Made by a program: the position numbers and the translations under genes. A stretch of DNA of 60,030 bases, from assembly GCA_016209635.1 (NCBI GenBank), contig JACQWC010000130.1, positions 1-60,030 of the forward strand, in the 5' to 3' direction. Source of the DNA: Candidatus Rokuibacteriota bacterium. Lineage in GTDB: Bacteria; Methylomirabilota; Methylomirabilia; Rokubacteriales; CSP1-6. The notes under the pieces were generated by a model. That model made no database searches. It saw only the letters and a program-made list of their open reading frames with translations, and was not told the origin of the DNA. Each line of letters opens with the position of its first letter. Position 1 is the first letter of the stretch. Shown here in pieces: positions 33,084-42,800 of the stretch.

Positions 33084-34271
33084 TCACCGCCGGAACACCA
33101 CCGAGTCGCCCCAGGCGGTGGCCCACTGCATGACACGCGCGCCCTCGACCTGGCGCGCCCCGCACTCGCCGCGCAGCTGGCGGACGATCTCCACGATCGA
33201 GTTCCAGCCCGACACGTGGGCCTCCGACAGGAGGCCGCCCGAGGTGTTCATGGGGAGCGCGCCGCCCAGCCCGATGCGTCCGTCCTGCACCCAGACGGCG
33301 GCCTCGCCGAGCCCGCAGAATCCGAAGCGCTCCAGCACGAAGAGCACGAGCGGCGAGAAGGCGTCGTAGGTGTAGAGCCCATCGACGTCCTGCTGCGTGA
33401 CACCAGCCATCCGGTAGACGAGCAGCTCGTCGTCGGTCGGCGTGTAAGGGAAGCGCCGCTGCTTGCCGATGCCGAGCCCGGGCAGCCCGAACAGGAACTC
33501 GTCGCGCCCGGCGCGCATGCCCTGCATTCCTGCCAGGAGCACCGGCGGCCGGGCGCCGTCACGCGCACGCTCGGCGGTGGTGACGAGCACGCAGGCGGCG
33601 CCGTCGGAGACCACGCAGCAGTCGTAAAGGTGGAGTGGCTCGACGATCCAGCGCGAGCGCTGGTGCGCCTCCAGCGTGAGCGGCTTCTGCATGAGCGCTT
33701 GTGGATTCAGGAGCGCGTGGCGGCGGAACGTGATCGGCACGGCCGCGAGCTGGGCGCTGGTGGCGCCGTAGAGGGCCATGTAGCGCCGGAACGACAGCGC
33801 GGCCCCGGCCGCGGGCGCGGTGAGGCCGTAGACCGGGTTCTCCTCGTGGGTGCCGCCCTCCTCGCGCGTGCCCTCGAAGTCCCCGGGGCCGCCGAGCAGC
33901 CCGCGCTGCTGGGTGAAGCTCACCGCGCACATGCAGGCCACGCACGTGGCGAGCCCCGAGGCGACGGCCATGGCCGCGTGCTGGAGGCTCGGCCCCACGA
34001 AGCGCCCGTGCGTCCAGGTCTGGTCGGCGAAGCGGAGGCGCAGACCGACGACCTCGGCGAAGCGGTCGTAGTCGACGCCGAGCGGCCAGCCGATGTTGAT
34101 GGCGACGCCGTCCACCACGTCCCGGTCGAGGCCGGCGTCGGCGAGCGCCGCCTTGAAGGCCTGGACGGCGAGCTCCATCGGGCTCGACTCGGCCCTGAGG
34201 CTGAAGCGGCTCACCCCGACGCCGGCGATGGCCGTCCGGTCCCGGATGGTCCGCGTGGCGGCGTCGGTCAT
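33084..34271 (-). CDS. SCP2/lipid-transfer-type thiolase or aldolase
   Basis: 395 residues of the non-specific lipid-transfer thiolase group. Visible features: AIAGVGVSRFS, VSDGAACVLVTTAERA, DGLYTYDAFSPLVLFVLERFGFCG and GGLLSEAHVSGWNSIVEIVRQLRGE. The usual C-terminal thiolase motif (CxGG) is not seen, as in Ltp-type enzymes that cleave or form C-C bonds of CoA esters by retro-aldol chemistry. Pairing with DUF35 fits either function. ATG 34271 is the start. It lies between the CoA ligase and DUF35 genes. Confidence 0.82.
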   Translation of the reverse strand: MTDAATRTIRDRTAIAGVGVSRFSLRAESSPMELAVQAFKAALADAGLDRDVVDGVAINIGWPLGVDYDRFAEVVGLRLRFADQTWTHGRFVGPSLQHAAMAVASGLATCVACMCAVSFTQQRGLLGGPGDFEGTREEGGTHEENPVYGLTAPAAGAALSFRRYMALYGATSAQLAAVPITFRRHALLNPQALMQKPLTLEAHQRSRWIVEPLHLYDCCVVSDGAACVLVTTAERARDGARPPVLLAGMQGMRAGRDEFLFGLPGLGIGKQRRFPYTPTDDELLVYRMAGVTQQDVDGLYTYDAFSPLVLFVLERFGFCGLGEAAVWVQDGRIGLGGALPMNTSGGLLSEAHVSGWNSIVEIVRQLRGECGARQVEGARVMQWATAWGDSVVFRR

Positions 34272-34320
34272 GCCACCGTCTCTCCCAGCGGGGCGAGCCT
34301 CCGCGGCGCCACCACCGCTC

Positions 34321-35943
34321 TCACCGCGGATCTTGCGCGAGCTCGGCGGCCAGCGTCTCGCGCAGCCGGTGCTTCTGCACCTTGCCCGACGCGGTCAGCG
34401 GCAGCTCGGCGCGGGTCACGAACCGGAAGTGCTGCGGCACCTTGAAGGCAGCCAGCGCCTTCCGGCAGAAGGCGCGGAGGTCGTCGGCCGACACGCGCTG
34501 CTCCTCCTTGAGCACGATCACCGCGGCGACCGCCTCCTCCTTGCGCGGGTCCGGCACGCCGACCACGTACGCCTGCTCGACGTCGGGATGGGTGAGGAGG
34601 ACTTCCTCCACCTCGAGCGGGGCGACGTTGATCCCGCCCGTCTTGACCATCTCCTTGATCCGCCCGCGGAACGAGAGCCGTCCGTCGGCGTCGATCAGGC
34701 CGAAGTCGCCAGTGAGAAACCAGCCGTCGGCGTCGAACGCCGCCGCGTTCTTCTCGGGGTCCTTGTAGTAACCCGGCATCAGGTAGCCGCGGATGCCGAT
34801 CTCGCCAACCTCGCCTGGCGGCAGTGGCCGGTGCGTCCGGGGGTCGGCGATCCTGATCTCCGTGCCCGGCAGCGGGCGGCCGACGGTGTGCAGGCGCACC
34901 TCGACCGGGTCGCGCGCGTCCGTCAGCGCGCAGTTGCCGTAACACTCGGTGAGTCCGTAAACGTTGCAGATCTCGGCGGCGCCGATGTCCATCACCATCT
35001 GCATGGCGGGGGGCGGACCGATGGCGGCGCCGGTGCGGAGCGAGCGGAGGTCTCGGCGGCGGCGCTCGGGGTGCTCCCAGAGCGCGAGGGCGATGTTCGG
35101 CGTGCCGTAGTAGACGCTGCAGCGCTCGCGCGCGATCAGCGCGAGCGCCTCCCCGGGCTCGAAGTGGTCCTGGAGGACCACCGCGCCACCGTGGGTCATC
35201 ACGGCGAGGAGCGCGTTCTCGCAACCGAAGCCCCAGAAGAGCGACACGCCGAGCCAGAGGCGATCCGCCTCGGTGAGGTGCTGACGCTCGCCGATGTTGA
35301 ACATGTTCTCGATGAGGCCGAAGTGCTGGAGCGGCACGCCCTTCGGCGTCGACGTCGTCCCCGAGGTGTAGAGGATGTAGGCGACGTCGCGCGGCTCGAC
35401 CGCGCGCTGGCGCGCCCAGAGGTCGGCGTCGCTGATCCCAGCGCCCAGCGCCTCGAGGTCAGAAAAAGGTGTGAGGCCCCGGTACCGCTCGGCGCCCAGG
35501 CAGATTACGTGACGCAGCTCGGGGCCGCCCGGCGCCTGACCGCGGCCTGCCGTCGGCGCCGCTCCGGCCTCCGCCAGCACGGCGAGGAAGTCCCGGCCGC
35601 GGAAGCGGTCGACGGTGATCAGCGTCGCCGCGTCGGAGTGCCGGAGCACGTAGGCCAGCTCGCGCCCCGTCGACCACGTGCTGACGGGCACCAGCGTCGC
35701 TCCGAGCATCGTGACGGCGAAGTCGGCCAGGAGCCATTCCGTGCGGTTCTCCATGAGGAGCGCGACCTTGTCGCCGCGCTCGACGCCGAGCGCGAGAAGC
35801 CCCTTCGCGAGCTGCCGCACCCGCGCGCGGTAGTCTCGGTAGACCAGTCGCTCCTTGCCCCACACCACCGCCTCTCGGTCGGGATAGCGCGCGGCCATCT
35901 CGTCGAGGAGGTCGGGGAGGGTACGGCTCTGCGGTATGTCCAC
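34321..35943 (-). CDS. AMP-dependent acyl-CoA synthetase
   Basis: 540 residues, ANL superfamily. Motifs in order: ILYTSGTTSTPKGVPL (P-loop), ICNVYGLTECYGN (adenine binding), GWFLTGDFGLIDADGRL, RIKEMVKTGGINVAP (hinge) and LPLTASGKVQKHRLR with the catalytic Lys. It activates an unknown carboxylate for the thiolase-DUF35 pair downstream. GTG 35943 is the start; the upstream HyuB remnant ends 18 nt before it. Confidence 0.88.
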   Translation of the reverse strand: MDIPQSRTLPDLLDEMAARYPDREAVVWGKERLVYRDYRARVRQLAKGLLALGVERGDKVALLMENRTEWLLADFAVTMLGATLVPVSTWSTGRELAYVLRHSDAATLITVDRFRGRDFLAVLAEAGAAPTAGRGQAPGGPELRHVICLGAERYRGLTPFSDLEALGAGISDADLWARQRAVEPRDVAYILYTSGTTSTPKGVPLQHFGLIENMFNIGERQHLTEADRLWLGVSLFWGFGCENALLAVMTHGGAVVLQDHFEPGEALALIARERCSVYYGTPNIALALWEHPERRRRDLRSLRTGAAIGPPPAMQMVMDIGAAEICNVYGLTECYGNCALTDARDPVEVRLHTVGRPLPGTEIRIADPRTHRPLPPGEVGEIGIRGYLMPGYYKDPEKNAAAFDADGWFLTGDFGLIDADGRLSFRGRIKEMVKTGGINVAPLEVEEVLLTHPDVEQAYVVGVPDPRKEEAVAAVIVLKEEQRVSADDLRAFCRKALAAFKVPQHFRFVTRAELPLTASGKVQKHRLRETLAAELAQDPR

Positions 35944-35960
35944 CGGATCCCTCGCTCACC

Positions 35961-36179
35961 TCACCCCTGTGCCCCGGCTGCCGGGAGGTCGACGCCGCAC
36001 ACGCCCCGCGCCACCTCGGTCGAGATCTTCTTTTCCCGGAGATCGCGCGCTACCAGCGTGCCGTCCCGCTCGCCGGATGGGCCGTAGCCGCCCGCCCCCG
36101 GTGTGATGATCGTCACCGCGTCGCCCTCGACACCGAGCCTCGCCTTCAGTTCGGGATCCCTCTCGGTCTTGCGGGTCAC
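35961..36179 (-). pseudogene. Hydantoinase B (HyuB) C-terminal remnant
   Basis: 72 codons encode DPELKARLGVEGDAVTIITP, then GAGGYGPSGERDGTLVARDL and a tail close to the C-terminus of HyuB/5-oxoprolinase beta proteins (GGGGYGxPxxRD). The remaining 500 or so residues are missing. A GTG at 36179 overlaps the stop of the preceding MmgE/PrpD gene, so it could be translated, but it would not make a functional enzyme. A complete HyuB domain exists in the fusion gene at 39.9-43.7 kb. Confidence 0.75.
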
Positions 36180-37555
36180 GACTTCGCGAGGAACCGCGTG
36201 AACTCGGCGACGCCCGACAGACCGTCGAACCCCAGTCCCTGCTCCCACAGCGCCTCGAGGGCCTCGCGCGGCAGCGTCCGGGCCGCGTTGGACTCGAACT
36301 TCTCGTGGAGCTCGGCCTCGGTCATCGGATGCTCACGGGAGCCCCGCGAGACATCCATGCGCGCTTCGATCTCCGAGCCATCCCGGAGGCGAAGCCGCAC
36401 CCAGCCGGGGAAGTGCTCGGGGAAGGGCAGCGTGTTGTCGATCTGGTAGGTGGTGCGCGCGGTCAGGGCGAGGATGCGTGGATCGCGGATGCGGGCCTCG
36501 GAGAAATCGTCGATGCCGGCCTGACCTTCGGCGAGAACCACCGCCACCGCATAGGGCAGGCTGAAGCGCGCCGCGTAGGCGTTCGCCGGCCGGCGCTTGT
36601 CGGCCAGCGGCTCGCAGAGGATCGGGACCGCGGGACCCGGCACGCGGAGCTCGATCGCCTCGACGTCCTCCGGAGTCAGCTGGTGCTTTGCCCGGAGCGA
36701 TCGCGCACAGTCCATGTACGGGTGGCTCAAGTGGCCACAGGGATAGGGCTTGAAATCGGTGTTCAGAACTTCCCATTCCTGGCCGAGGCCGGACGTGAGC
36801 CGAGTGAGATCCGGACGCGCCGGAGTGGCATAGGCGTTGAACAGGCCGAAGCGTCCCTCCAGCGCCGCGGCCGGTCCCGTGTACCCCCGGGCCGCCAGGA
36901 GTGCGGCGACGATGCCGGCATGGGCCGCCCAGCCGGGGTGCAGCCGCTTCGTCCACGCCCCGTCCGCGAGGAACTCCAGCGAGCCCGCGGCTTGGCTGCC
37001 CGCGATGCCGATGGCGTGCGCCAGATGACTGGCGTCGAGTCGCAACAGACGGCCGGCGGTGACGGCCGCGGCAAACGTCCCGCACACGCCGGTGGCGTGG
37101 AAGCCCCGCGCATGGAAGCCGCTAGGCACCGCCATTCCGATACGCAGACCCACCTCATAGCCGGCGACCGCCGCGGTCACCGCCTCTCGGCCGGTCGCAC
37201 CGGTCCGCTCGGCCACCGCCAGCGCCGTGGGGATGACGACGCCGCTCGGATGCACGAGCGCGACGCTATGGGTGTCGTCGAAATCGTTGCCATGGGCCAG
37301 GGCCCCGTTGTACAGGGCTGCCCACGTCGCCGGTAGCCGGTCCGGCTGACAGAAGAGCGTGGCCTCCGGACGCCCGCCCTGGCTGCGGACCACATCGGCG
37401 ATCGCCGACGCGTATTCCGTCCCAACGCTGGCCAGGCATACGCCGACCGTGTCCAGCAGGCGGAGGCGCACGTTCTCGACCACCTCCGACGGAAGCTTCG
37501 CGTACTCGAGCTCGGCGGCAAAGCGCGCCAGCTCCATCGAGCACGTCTCTGTCAT
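36176..37555 (-). CDS. MmgE/PrpD family protein (2-methylcitrate dehydratase-like), copy 1
   Basis: 459 residues. Family features include LLDTVGVCLASVGTEYA, HGNDFDDTHSVALVHPSGVVIPTALAVAE with the acidic/His cluster, GYEVGLRIGMAV, and KPYPCGHLSHPYMDC. The family includes 2-methylcitrate dehydratase, iminodisuccinate epimerase and cis-aconitate decarboxylase, so the reaction here is not set. ATG 37555 overlaps the stop of the upstream dehydrogenase (ATGA). A paralogue lies two genes upstream. Confidence 0.85.
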   Translation of the reverse strand: MTETCSMELARFAAELEYAKLPSEVVENVRLRLLDTVGVCLASVGTEYASAIADVVRSQGGRPEATLFCQPDRLPATWAALYNGALAHGNDFDDTHSVALVHPSGVVIPTALAVAERTGATGREAVTAAVAGYEVGLRIGMAVPSGFHARGFHATGVCGTFAAAVTAGRLLRLDASHLAHAIGIAGSQAAGSLEFLADGAWTKRLHPGWAAHAGIVAALLAARGYTGPAAALEGRFGLFNAYATPARPDLTRLTSGLGQEWEVLNTDFKPYPCGHLSHPYMDCARSLRAKHQLTPEDVEAIELRVPGPAVPILCEPLADKRRPANAYAARFSLPYAVAVVLAEGQAGIDDFSEARIRDPRILALTARTTYQIDNTLPFPEHFPGWVRLRLRDGSEIEARMDVSRGSREHPMTEAELHEKFESNAARTLPREALEALWEQGLGFDGLSGVAEFTRFLAKS

Positions 37556-38451
37556 GGACTCCCCCCGATCTTCACCCCCGCCCACTCCTCCAGGACCCTG
37601 ACGAGGTTGGTGAAGTCCTCGGGCCCGAGACCGCGGCTGGCGGCCAGGCGCCACATCTCGATCACTTCCCGGCAGATGAACGTCGGAACCTGGAGGCCCG
37701 CAGCGAGCTCGCCGAACAGGCTCACGTCCTTGAGCATGTGATCCACGGCAAAGCCGTAGTCGAAGGTCCGCGTGAGCACCGCCCGGGGAAACTTGTCCTG
37801 GGTGGCGCCGCTCCGGCCGCTGCTCACGTTGAGGACATCGAGCGCCAGAGCCGGGTCCAGGCCCGCCTTGACTGCCACGACCATCGCCTCGGCCGTCGCG
37901 GCCAGGGTCGTCGCGGAGAGCATATTGTTGACGAGCTTCATGGCCTGGCCCAGCCCCGGCTCGGCTCCGATGTAAAACACGTTCTTGCCGAGGATCGACA
38001 GCAGCGGCCGCAGCGACTCGAAGACCGCCTTGTCGCCGGCTGCCATGATGCTCAGCGTGCCCGCCTCCGCCCCCCGCACTCCTCCGCTCACCGGAGCGTC
38101 GAGGTAGCGAACTCCCCGGGCTTGGAGCTCCGCCGCCACCGCGCGCGCTGCGCGCACGCCCGAGGTCGAGAGATCCACGACGACATGGACCTGGCCCAGC
38201 CCGCGGCCGTCAGGACCGAGCGTGACCTGTTCGAGCGCGGCGGGGCTCGGCAGGCTCAGGAAAATCGTGCCGGCCCGCTCGAGTACCTCTGTCACCGAAC
38301 TGCACACGCTCGCCCCGCGAATCGCCCGGAAGGGCTCCCGGGCCGCCGGGACGACGTCGAACACGTGGACGCGAAGGCCATGATCCAGGAGCCTCCGGGC
38401 CATCGGGCTCCCGATCTTTCCCACTCCGAGGAACCCGACCTGTTCTGTCAT
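37552..38451 (-). CDS. NAD(P)-dependent beta-hydroxyacid dehydrogenase (3-hydroxyisobutyrate dehydrogenase-like)
   Basis: 299 residues. Rossmann motif GFLGVGKIGSPMARRLL, substrate motif DAPVSGGVRGAEAGTLSIM, and catalytic Lys in AMKLVNNMLSAT define the 3-hydroxyisobutyrate/tartronate-semialdehyde reductase family. It probably oxidises a 3-hydroxyacid or reduces its aldehyde. ATG 38451 is the start; its 3' end overlaps the first MmgE/PrpD gene by 4 bp. Location in a HyuAB/PrpD cluster suggests breakdown of a cyclic or branched nitrogen compound, by inference. Confidence 0.87.
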   Translation of the reverse strand: MTEQVGFLGVGKIGSPMARRLLDHGLRVHVFDVVPAAREPFRAIRGASVCSSVTEVLERAGTIFLSLPSPAALEQVTLGPDGRGLGQVHVVVDLSTSGVRAARAVAAELQARGVRYLDAPVSGGVRGAEAGTLSIMAAGDKAVFESLRPLLSILGKNVFYIGAEPGLGQAMKLVNNMLSATTLAATAEAMVVAVKAGLDPALALDVLNVSSGRSGATQDKFPRAVLTRTFDYGFAVDHMLKDVSLFGELAAGLQVPTFICREVIEMWRLAASRGLGPEDFTNLVRVLEEWAGVKIGGSP

Positions 38452-38479
38452 TTGCAAGTCTCCGGCACGGTTCAGCGCG

Positions 38480-39838
38480 CTATCGACGCAGCAGTCGGCC
38501 GAGGGTCGCCGCATCGCTCACCAAGTCGAGGCCAAGGATCGCCTCAAAGAGACGGTCCGCGTGTGCCCCGTCGAATACCCGGCGGGCGTAGGCGTGGAAC
38601 TTCCGCTCGACGTCGTACTGTGTTGGATACGCGAGGTCCGCCAGCCACTCTTCCTCGACCCGCCCGCCCTTCAGCGTCACCCTCACGCCCCCCGCTTTGC
38701 GTCCGGGAAAGACGCGTGTTGCCTCGGCGTCGACGACCACTTGGACCCGTCGCGCCAGGCGCGCGATCGACTCCGTCGAGCATGCGAGCAGGTGGTCCAG
38801 CGTGAGCTCGCCGTCCAGGAGTACGGCCGCCACCACGAACTGGTTGCTCATCTGAGCTTGGATGATCTCCTCGAACGGACCCGGGTTGTCCACGCCGGGG
38901 CACGTCTTGCCGAGGGGGAACGTCCGGACCGTCACCGTCTCGATCTCGTCGGGTGGCAGCGACGTTCGGCGCCGCAGGCGCTGGGCGGCCTGGATCACGC
39001 TCTGGAGGTAGGCGCAGGCAGGCGCCGGCTTGTGGTAGACGTTGAAGATCTCCCAGTGCCGCCCGAGGTCCGCCAGCACGCGATCGACGTCGACCGGACC
39101 GCCGGCGAACGCGCTGCCGAACCCCGCCGGTCCCTCGATCGCTTCCGGCGCGGTTCGCAACCCCTTCCCGGCGAGGTGGGCAGCCACCAGGCCGTTGCGT
39201 GCGGCAAACGCGTTCTGGAAGTAGAAGTCCGTGGTCCCGGCGTTCGCCCATTCGTTGAGGCCGAGGCCGAGATTGGCCGCCATCCCCAGCGCGTTGGCCA
39301 TCGCGTCCGCCGAGAGCCCGAGCAGCTTTCCGGTGGCGGCCGCGCTGGCGAGCGCGCCGAACGTGCTGCTTGGGCGGTATCCGGAGCTGTTGAAGTGGTC
39401 TCCGACAATGCACTTGCCGATCCGTCCGCCGACCTCATAGCCGGCCAGGATCGCCGTCAGGAGGTCCCGGCCGGTGCCCCCAGTGGCTTCCACTTGGGCC
39501 AGTGCGGCCGGGATCACCATCGTCCCGAAGTGGGACTGGCTCTCCATGTGCATGTCTTCGTAGAGGAGGCTGTGCGCCGCCACCGTGTTCGCGAACGCCG
39601 CCTCTCCCGGCGTCGACGTGTCCGCCGTCGCCCACAATGTCGACGTCCCACGTCCGCCCACGGCCAGCGCCGTCCCGCGCGCCAGCACGGTCCACGGCCA
39701 GTCGTGCCCGCCGAGGGCGTTGGCCACGCCATCCAAGACGCAGAGCTGGGTCTTGGCGCGGACCTCGGCGGGCAGGGCGTCGTAGGTGAGATCTGCGACG
39801 AAGGCACCGAGTCTCTGGGTCGCCGTCAATCGTCCCAT
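38480..39838 (-). CDS. MmgE/PrpD family protein, copy 2
   Basis: 452 residues, same fold as the neighbour but clearly divergent. Matching elements: CVLDGVANALGGHDWPW, LLYEDMHMESQSHFGTMVIPAALA in place of the HGNDFDD region, GYEVGGRIG, and VYHKPAPACAYLQ in place of KPYPCG. The acidic Asp pair of copy 1 becomes Glu-Asp here, which hints at a different substrate. ATG 38480-39838 is full length; the start is at 39838. Confidence 0.83.
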   Translation of the reverse strand: MGRLTATQRLGAFVADLTYDALPAEVRAKTQLCVLDGVANALGGHDWPWTVLARGTALAVGGRGTSTLWATADTSTPGEAAFANTVAAHSLLYEDMHMESQSHFGTMVIPAALAQVEATGGTGRDLLTAILAGYEVGGRIGKCIVGDHFNSSGYRPSSTFGALASAAATGKLLGLSADAMANALGMAANLGLGLNEWANAGTTDFYFQNAFAARNGLVAAHLAGKGLRTAPEAIEGPAGFGSAFAGGPVDVDRVLADLGRHWEIFNVYHKPAPACAYLQSVIQAAQRLRRRTSLPPDEIETVTVRTFPLGKTCPGVDNPGPFEEIIQAQMSNQFVVAAVLLDGELTLDHLLACSTESIARLARRVQVVVDAEATRVFPGRKAGGVRVTLKGGRVEEEWLADLAYPTQYDVERKFHAYARRVFDGAHADRLFEAILGLDLVSDAATLGRLLRR

Positions 39839-39867
39839 GTGTCCCCCCTCGTCGGTGGTTCCTGGAC

Positions 39868-42800
39868 TCAGTGTCGACCGAGGCCGTACACCCAGGCAGC
39901 TGCCCGACGACTGACCTTCTCGTCGGTCAGGTCCTGCGCGATCGCCGCGCGATCACGCGTCGACGGATCGCCCCATCCCCCTCCGCCGGCCGTCCGGTGA
40001 CTCCACATGTCCCCGCCCGCGATATCCACCACCACCTTGGACGGCAGGCGGCGCCATCGCCCCCCGCGCCCGCCTGCGGAGAGGCGGTTCTCGGAGGGCG
40101 CGCCCGGCGCGCCCCCGGCGAGTCCCCACGGGCTCAGCCGCGAACGGTCGGAGCGGATCTGCAGGACGGCGCGACGCCCCAGGAACCGGACGTCGCGCTG
40201 GATCGCCATCCCGCCCCGATGGCGCCCTGGGCCGCCGGTGTCGGGCACGAAGCCGTAGCGCTCCACCCGCAAGGGGAAGTTCGCCTCGATGAGCTCGCAG
40301 CTCGTGTTCTGCGTGTTCGCGATGGGCGAGGCCACCCCTTCGAGCCCGTCGCCGGCCGGCCGGCCGCCGAAGGCCCCCGAGATGACTTCCATGAAGACGA
40401 ACGGCACGCCCAGCTCGTCTTCGCCGCCGACACTGATCACCGCCGGCCCGCCATCGCCCGCTGCGGGGACGCGATCGGGCAGGGCCTGGGCAAAGGCGCC
40501 GAAAAGCGCATCAGTGACCCGGTACGCGGTGACCGCCCGCGCGGCGCAGGCGGCCGGGAAGGCCATGTGGACCACGGTGCCCTCCGGCGCCACCACCGTC
40601 AGCACGCGCTGGAAACCGGCGTTGTTGGGGATCTCCTGCCCGACGATGGCCTTGACGACGAAGAACACCGCGGAACGGGTGATCGAGAGCGGCGCGTTGA
40701 TGGCGCCGCGGACCTGCGGCGCCGTCCCCGCGAAGTCGACGGTGATGGCGTCACCCCCGACCTCGAGGGCCACCTCGATCCGGACGGGCGCGCCGCCGAG
40801 CCCGTCGTCGTCCATGTGATCGACGAACGTGTAGCGTCCCGGGCGCAGCTCGCGGAGCGCCGCGCGAGCCATGCGCTCTCCGTACTCGATGAGCTCGGCC
40901 ATGTACCGCCGTAGCGTCGCCGGTCCCAGCCGGCCGGCGAGCCGGACGAGCTGCATCTGCGCCGTGTTGCACGCGGCCACCTCGGCGAGGAGATCGCCGA
41001 TCACCGTCGCCGATTGCCGCACGTTGGCGCCGAGGAGCGTCACCCACGTCCGGTCGAGCTCACCGCGCGCATAGAGCCTCAGCGGCGGGATGCGGATCCC
41101 TTCCTGGTAGATCTCGGTGGAGTCGGCGGCGTTTCCGCCTGGCACTCGACCGCCGATATCGGCCATGTGGGCCACGACGGCCGCGAACCCCAGCAGCTCG
41201 CCGGCGACGTGGATCGGCTTGAAGAGGAACATGTCGGGCAGGTGCATTCCACCCGAATAGGGATCATTCATCATGACGACGTCGCCCGGATCGAGCCCGC
41301 CCGGGAACGCCGCCAGCACCGCCTCCATCGCCGCCGGAATCGCGCCGAGGTGCACCGCGAGGCCGACGCCTCCGGTGACCAACTCCCCGCGCGCGTTGCA
41401 CAGTGCTACCGAGAAGTCGCGCGCATCCTTCACGCCGAGCGACCGCGCCGTGCGGGCGAGGGTCACACACATCTCGTCGGTGATCGAGCTCAGGCTGTTC
41501 TTGACAAGCTCGAGCGTGATTGGGTCGACCCGGGCGGCATCGGCCGCTGGCCCATCCCCGTCCTCGCCAGTCGGCAGGACCATCACGACGTTGCCGAAGG
41601 CATCGAGGCGGGCCACGCAGCCGACGGGAACGAGGACGGTGGTGTCCAGCTCCTCCACGATGGCCGGCCCCGGCAGCCCGTCGGCGGGAATCTCGCCCCG
41701 TGTCACCACCGGGGCGGCCCGCCAGCCAACGGCCGGACCGAAATAGGCGTTCCGGATGTGCCCGGGGCCGAACCCGGCACCGGGTGTCATGGTCTGCCGT
41801 CCGATCTCAGCGTAGGATGGCTTCGCGGTGAGGCCGCGCGCCCGGAGTCGTGCGGCCACGAGTTGCACGCGGGAGACGTCCTCGCGGTACCCGTAGACGC
41901 GCTCGTGCTCGGCGCAGAAGATCGTGGCGAGCTGCTCCAGGGTCGTGACATCTACCGTCCCCCGGGGGGCTTCGACCACGAGCTCGTAAGACTGCCCGAG
42001 GTAATGCATCGTGACGGACCGATCCAGCGCCACCTGCTCGGACCCGAAACCCTCTGAGGCGAGGTCGGTCAGGGCCTGCCCCTCGAACTCGGCGAAGACG
42101 TGGTTCAAGCGCCCGACGTCCGCGCCGTCCATTTCGCGCACCGTCCTGAGGACGGTGCGGGAATAGACGTGCTGAACGTCCGCCATCAGCAGGCCGAGCG
42201 CGCTGAAGAGGCCGGGCGAGACCGGCACGATGACGCGGCGCAGGCCCATGGCCCGGGCGATCTCGGCGGCGTGCAGGGGGCCCGCGCCGCCGAACGCCAC
42301 CAGCGCGTAGTCCCGGGCCTCCCGCCCCCGCTCCACCGTGACCGCCCGGACCGCGCGGATCATGTTCGATGTCGCGACCGAGTAGATCCCGTAGGCGGCT
42401 TCGTCGACGCCGAGCCCCGAAGGGCGAGCGATCATGGCGGCGACCGCCTCCCGGGCGCGATCGACGAAGATCTGTCGCGCCCCGCCCGCGATCGCCTCCG
42501 GGCTGATGTAGCCGAGGATGGCGTAGGCGTCGGTGACCGTCGGCTCGGTCCCGCCAAGCCCGTAGCACGCCGGCCCTGGCGCCGCACCCGCACTCCGGGG
42601 ACCGACGCGCAGCGCACCGCCCGCGTCGAGCCACGCGACGCTCCCCCCGCCCGCGCCCACCTCGGCGATCTCGATCGAGGGAACGCGGATCACGTGGCCG
42701 CCGCCGGCGGCGGCGCCGGCCGCGCGATTCATGCCGCCGCCGACGTGGTACTCCGAGGCCTGGAACGGCCGGTTCCCCTCGATCAGCGAGGCCTTCGCCG

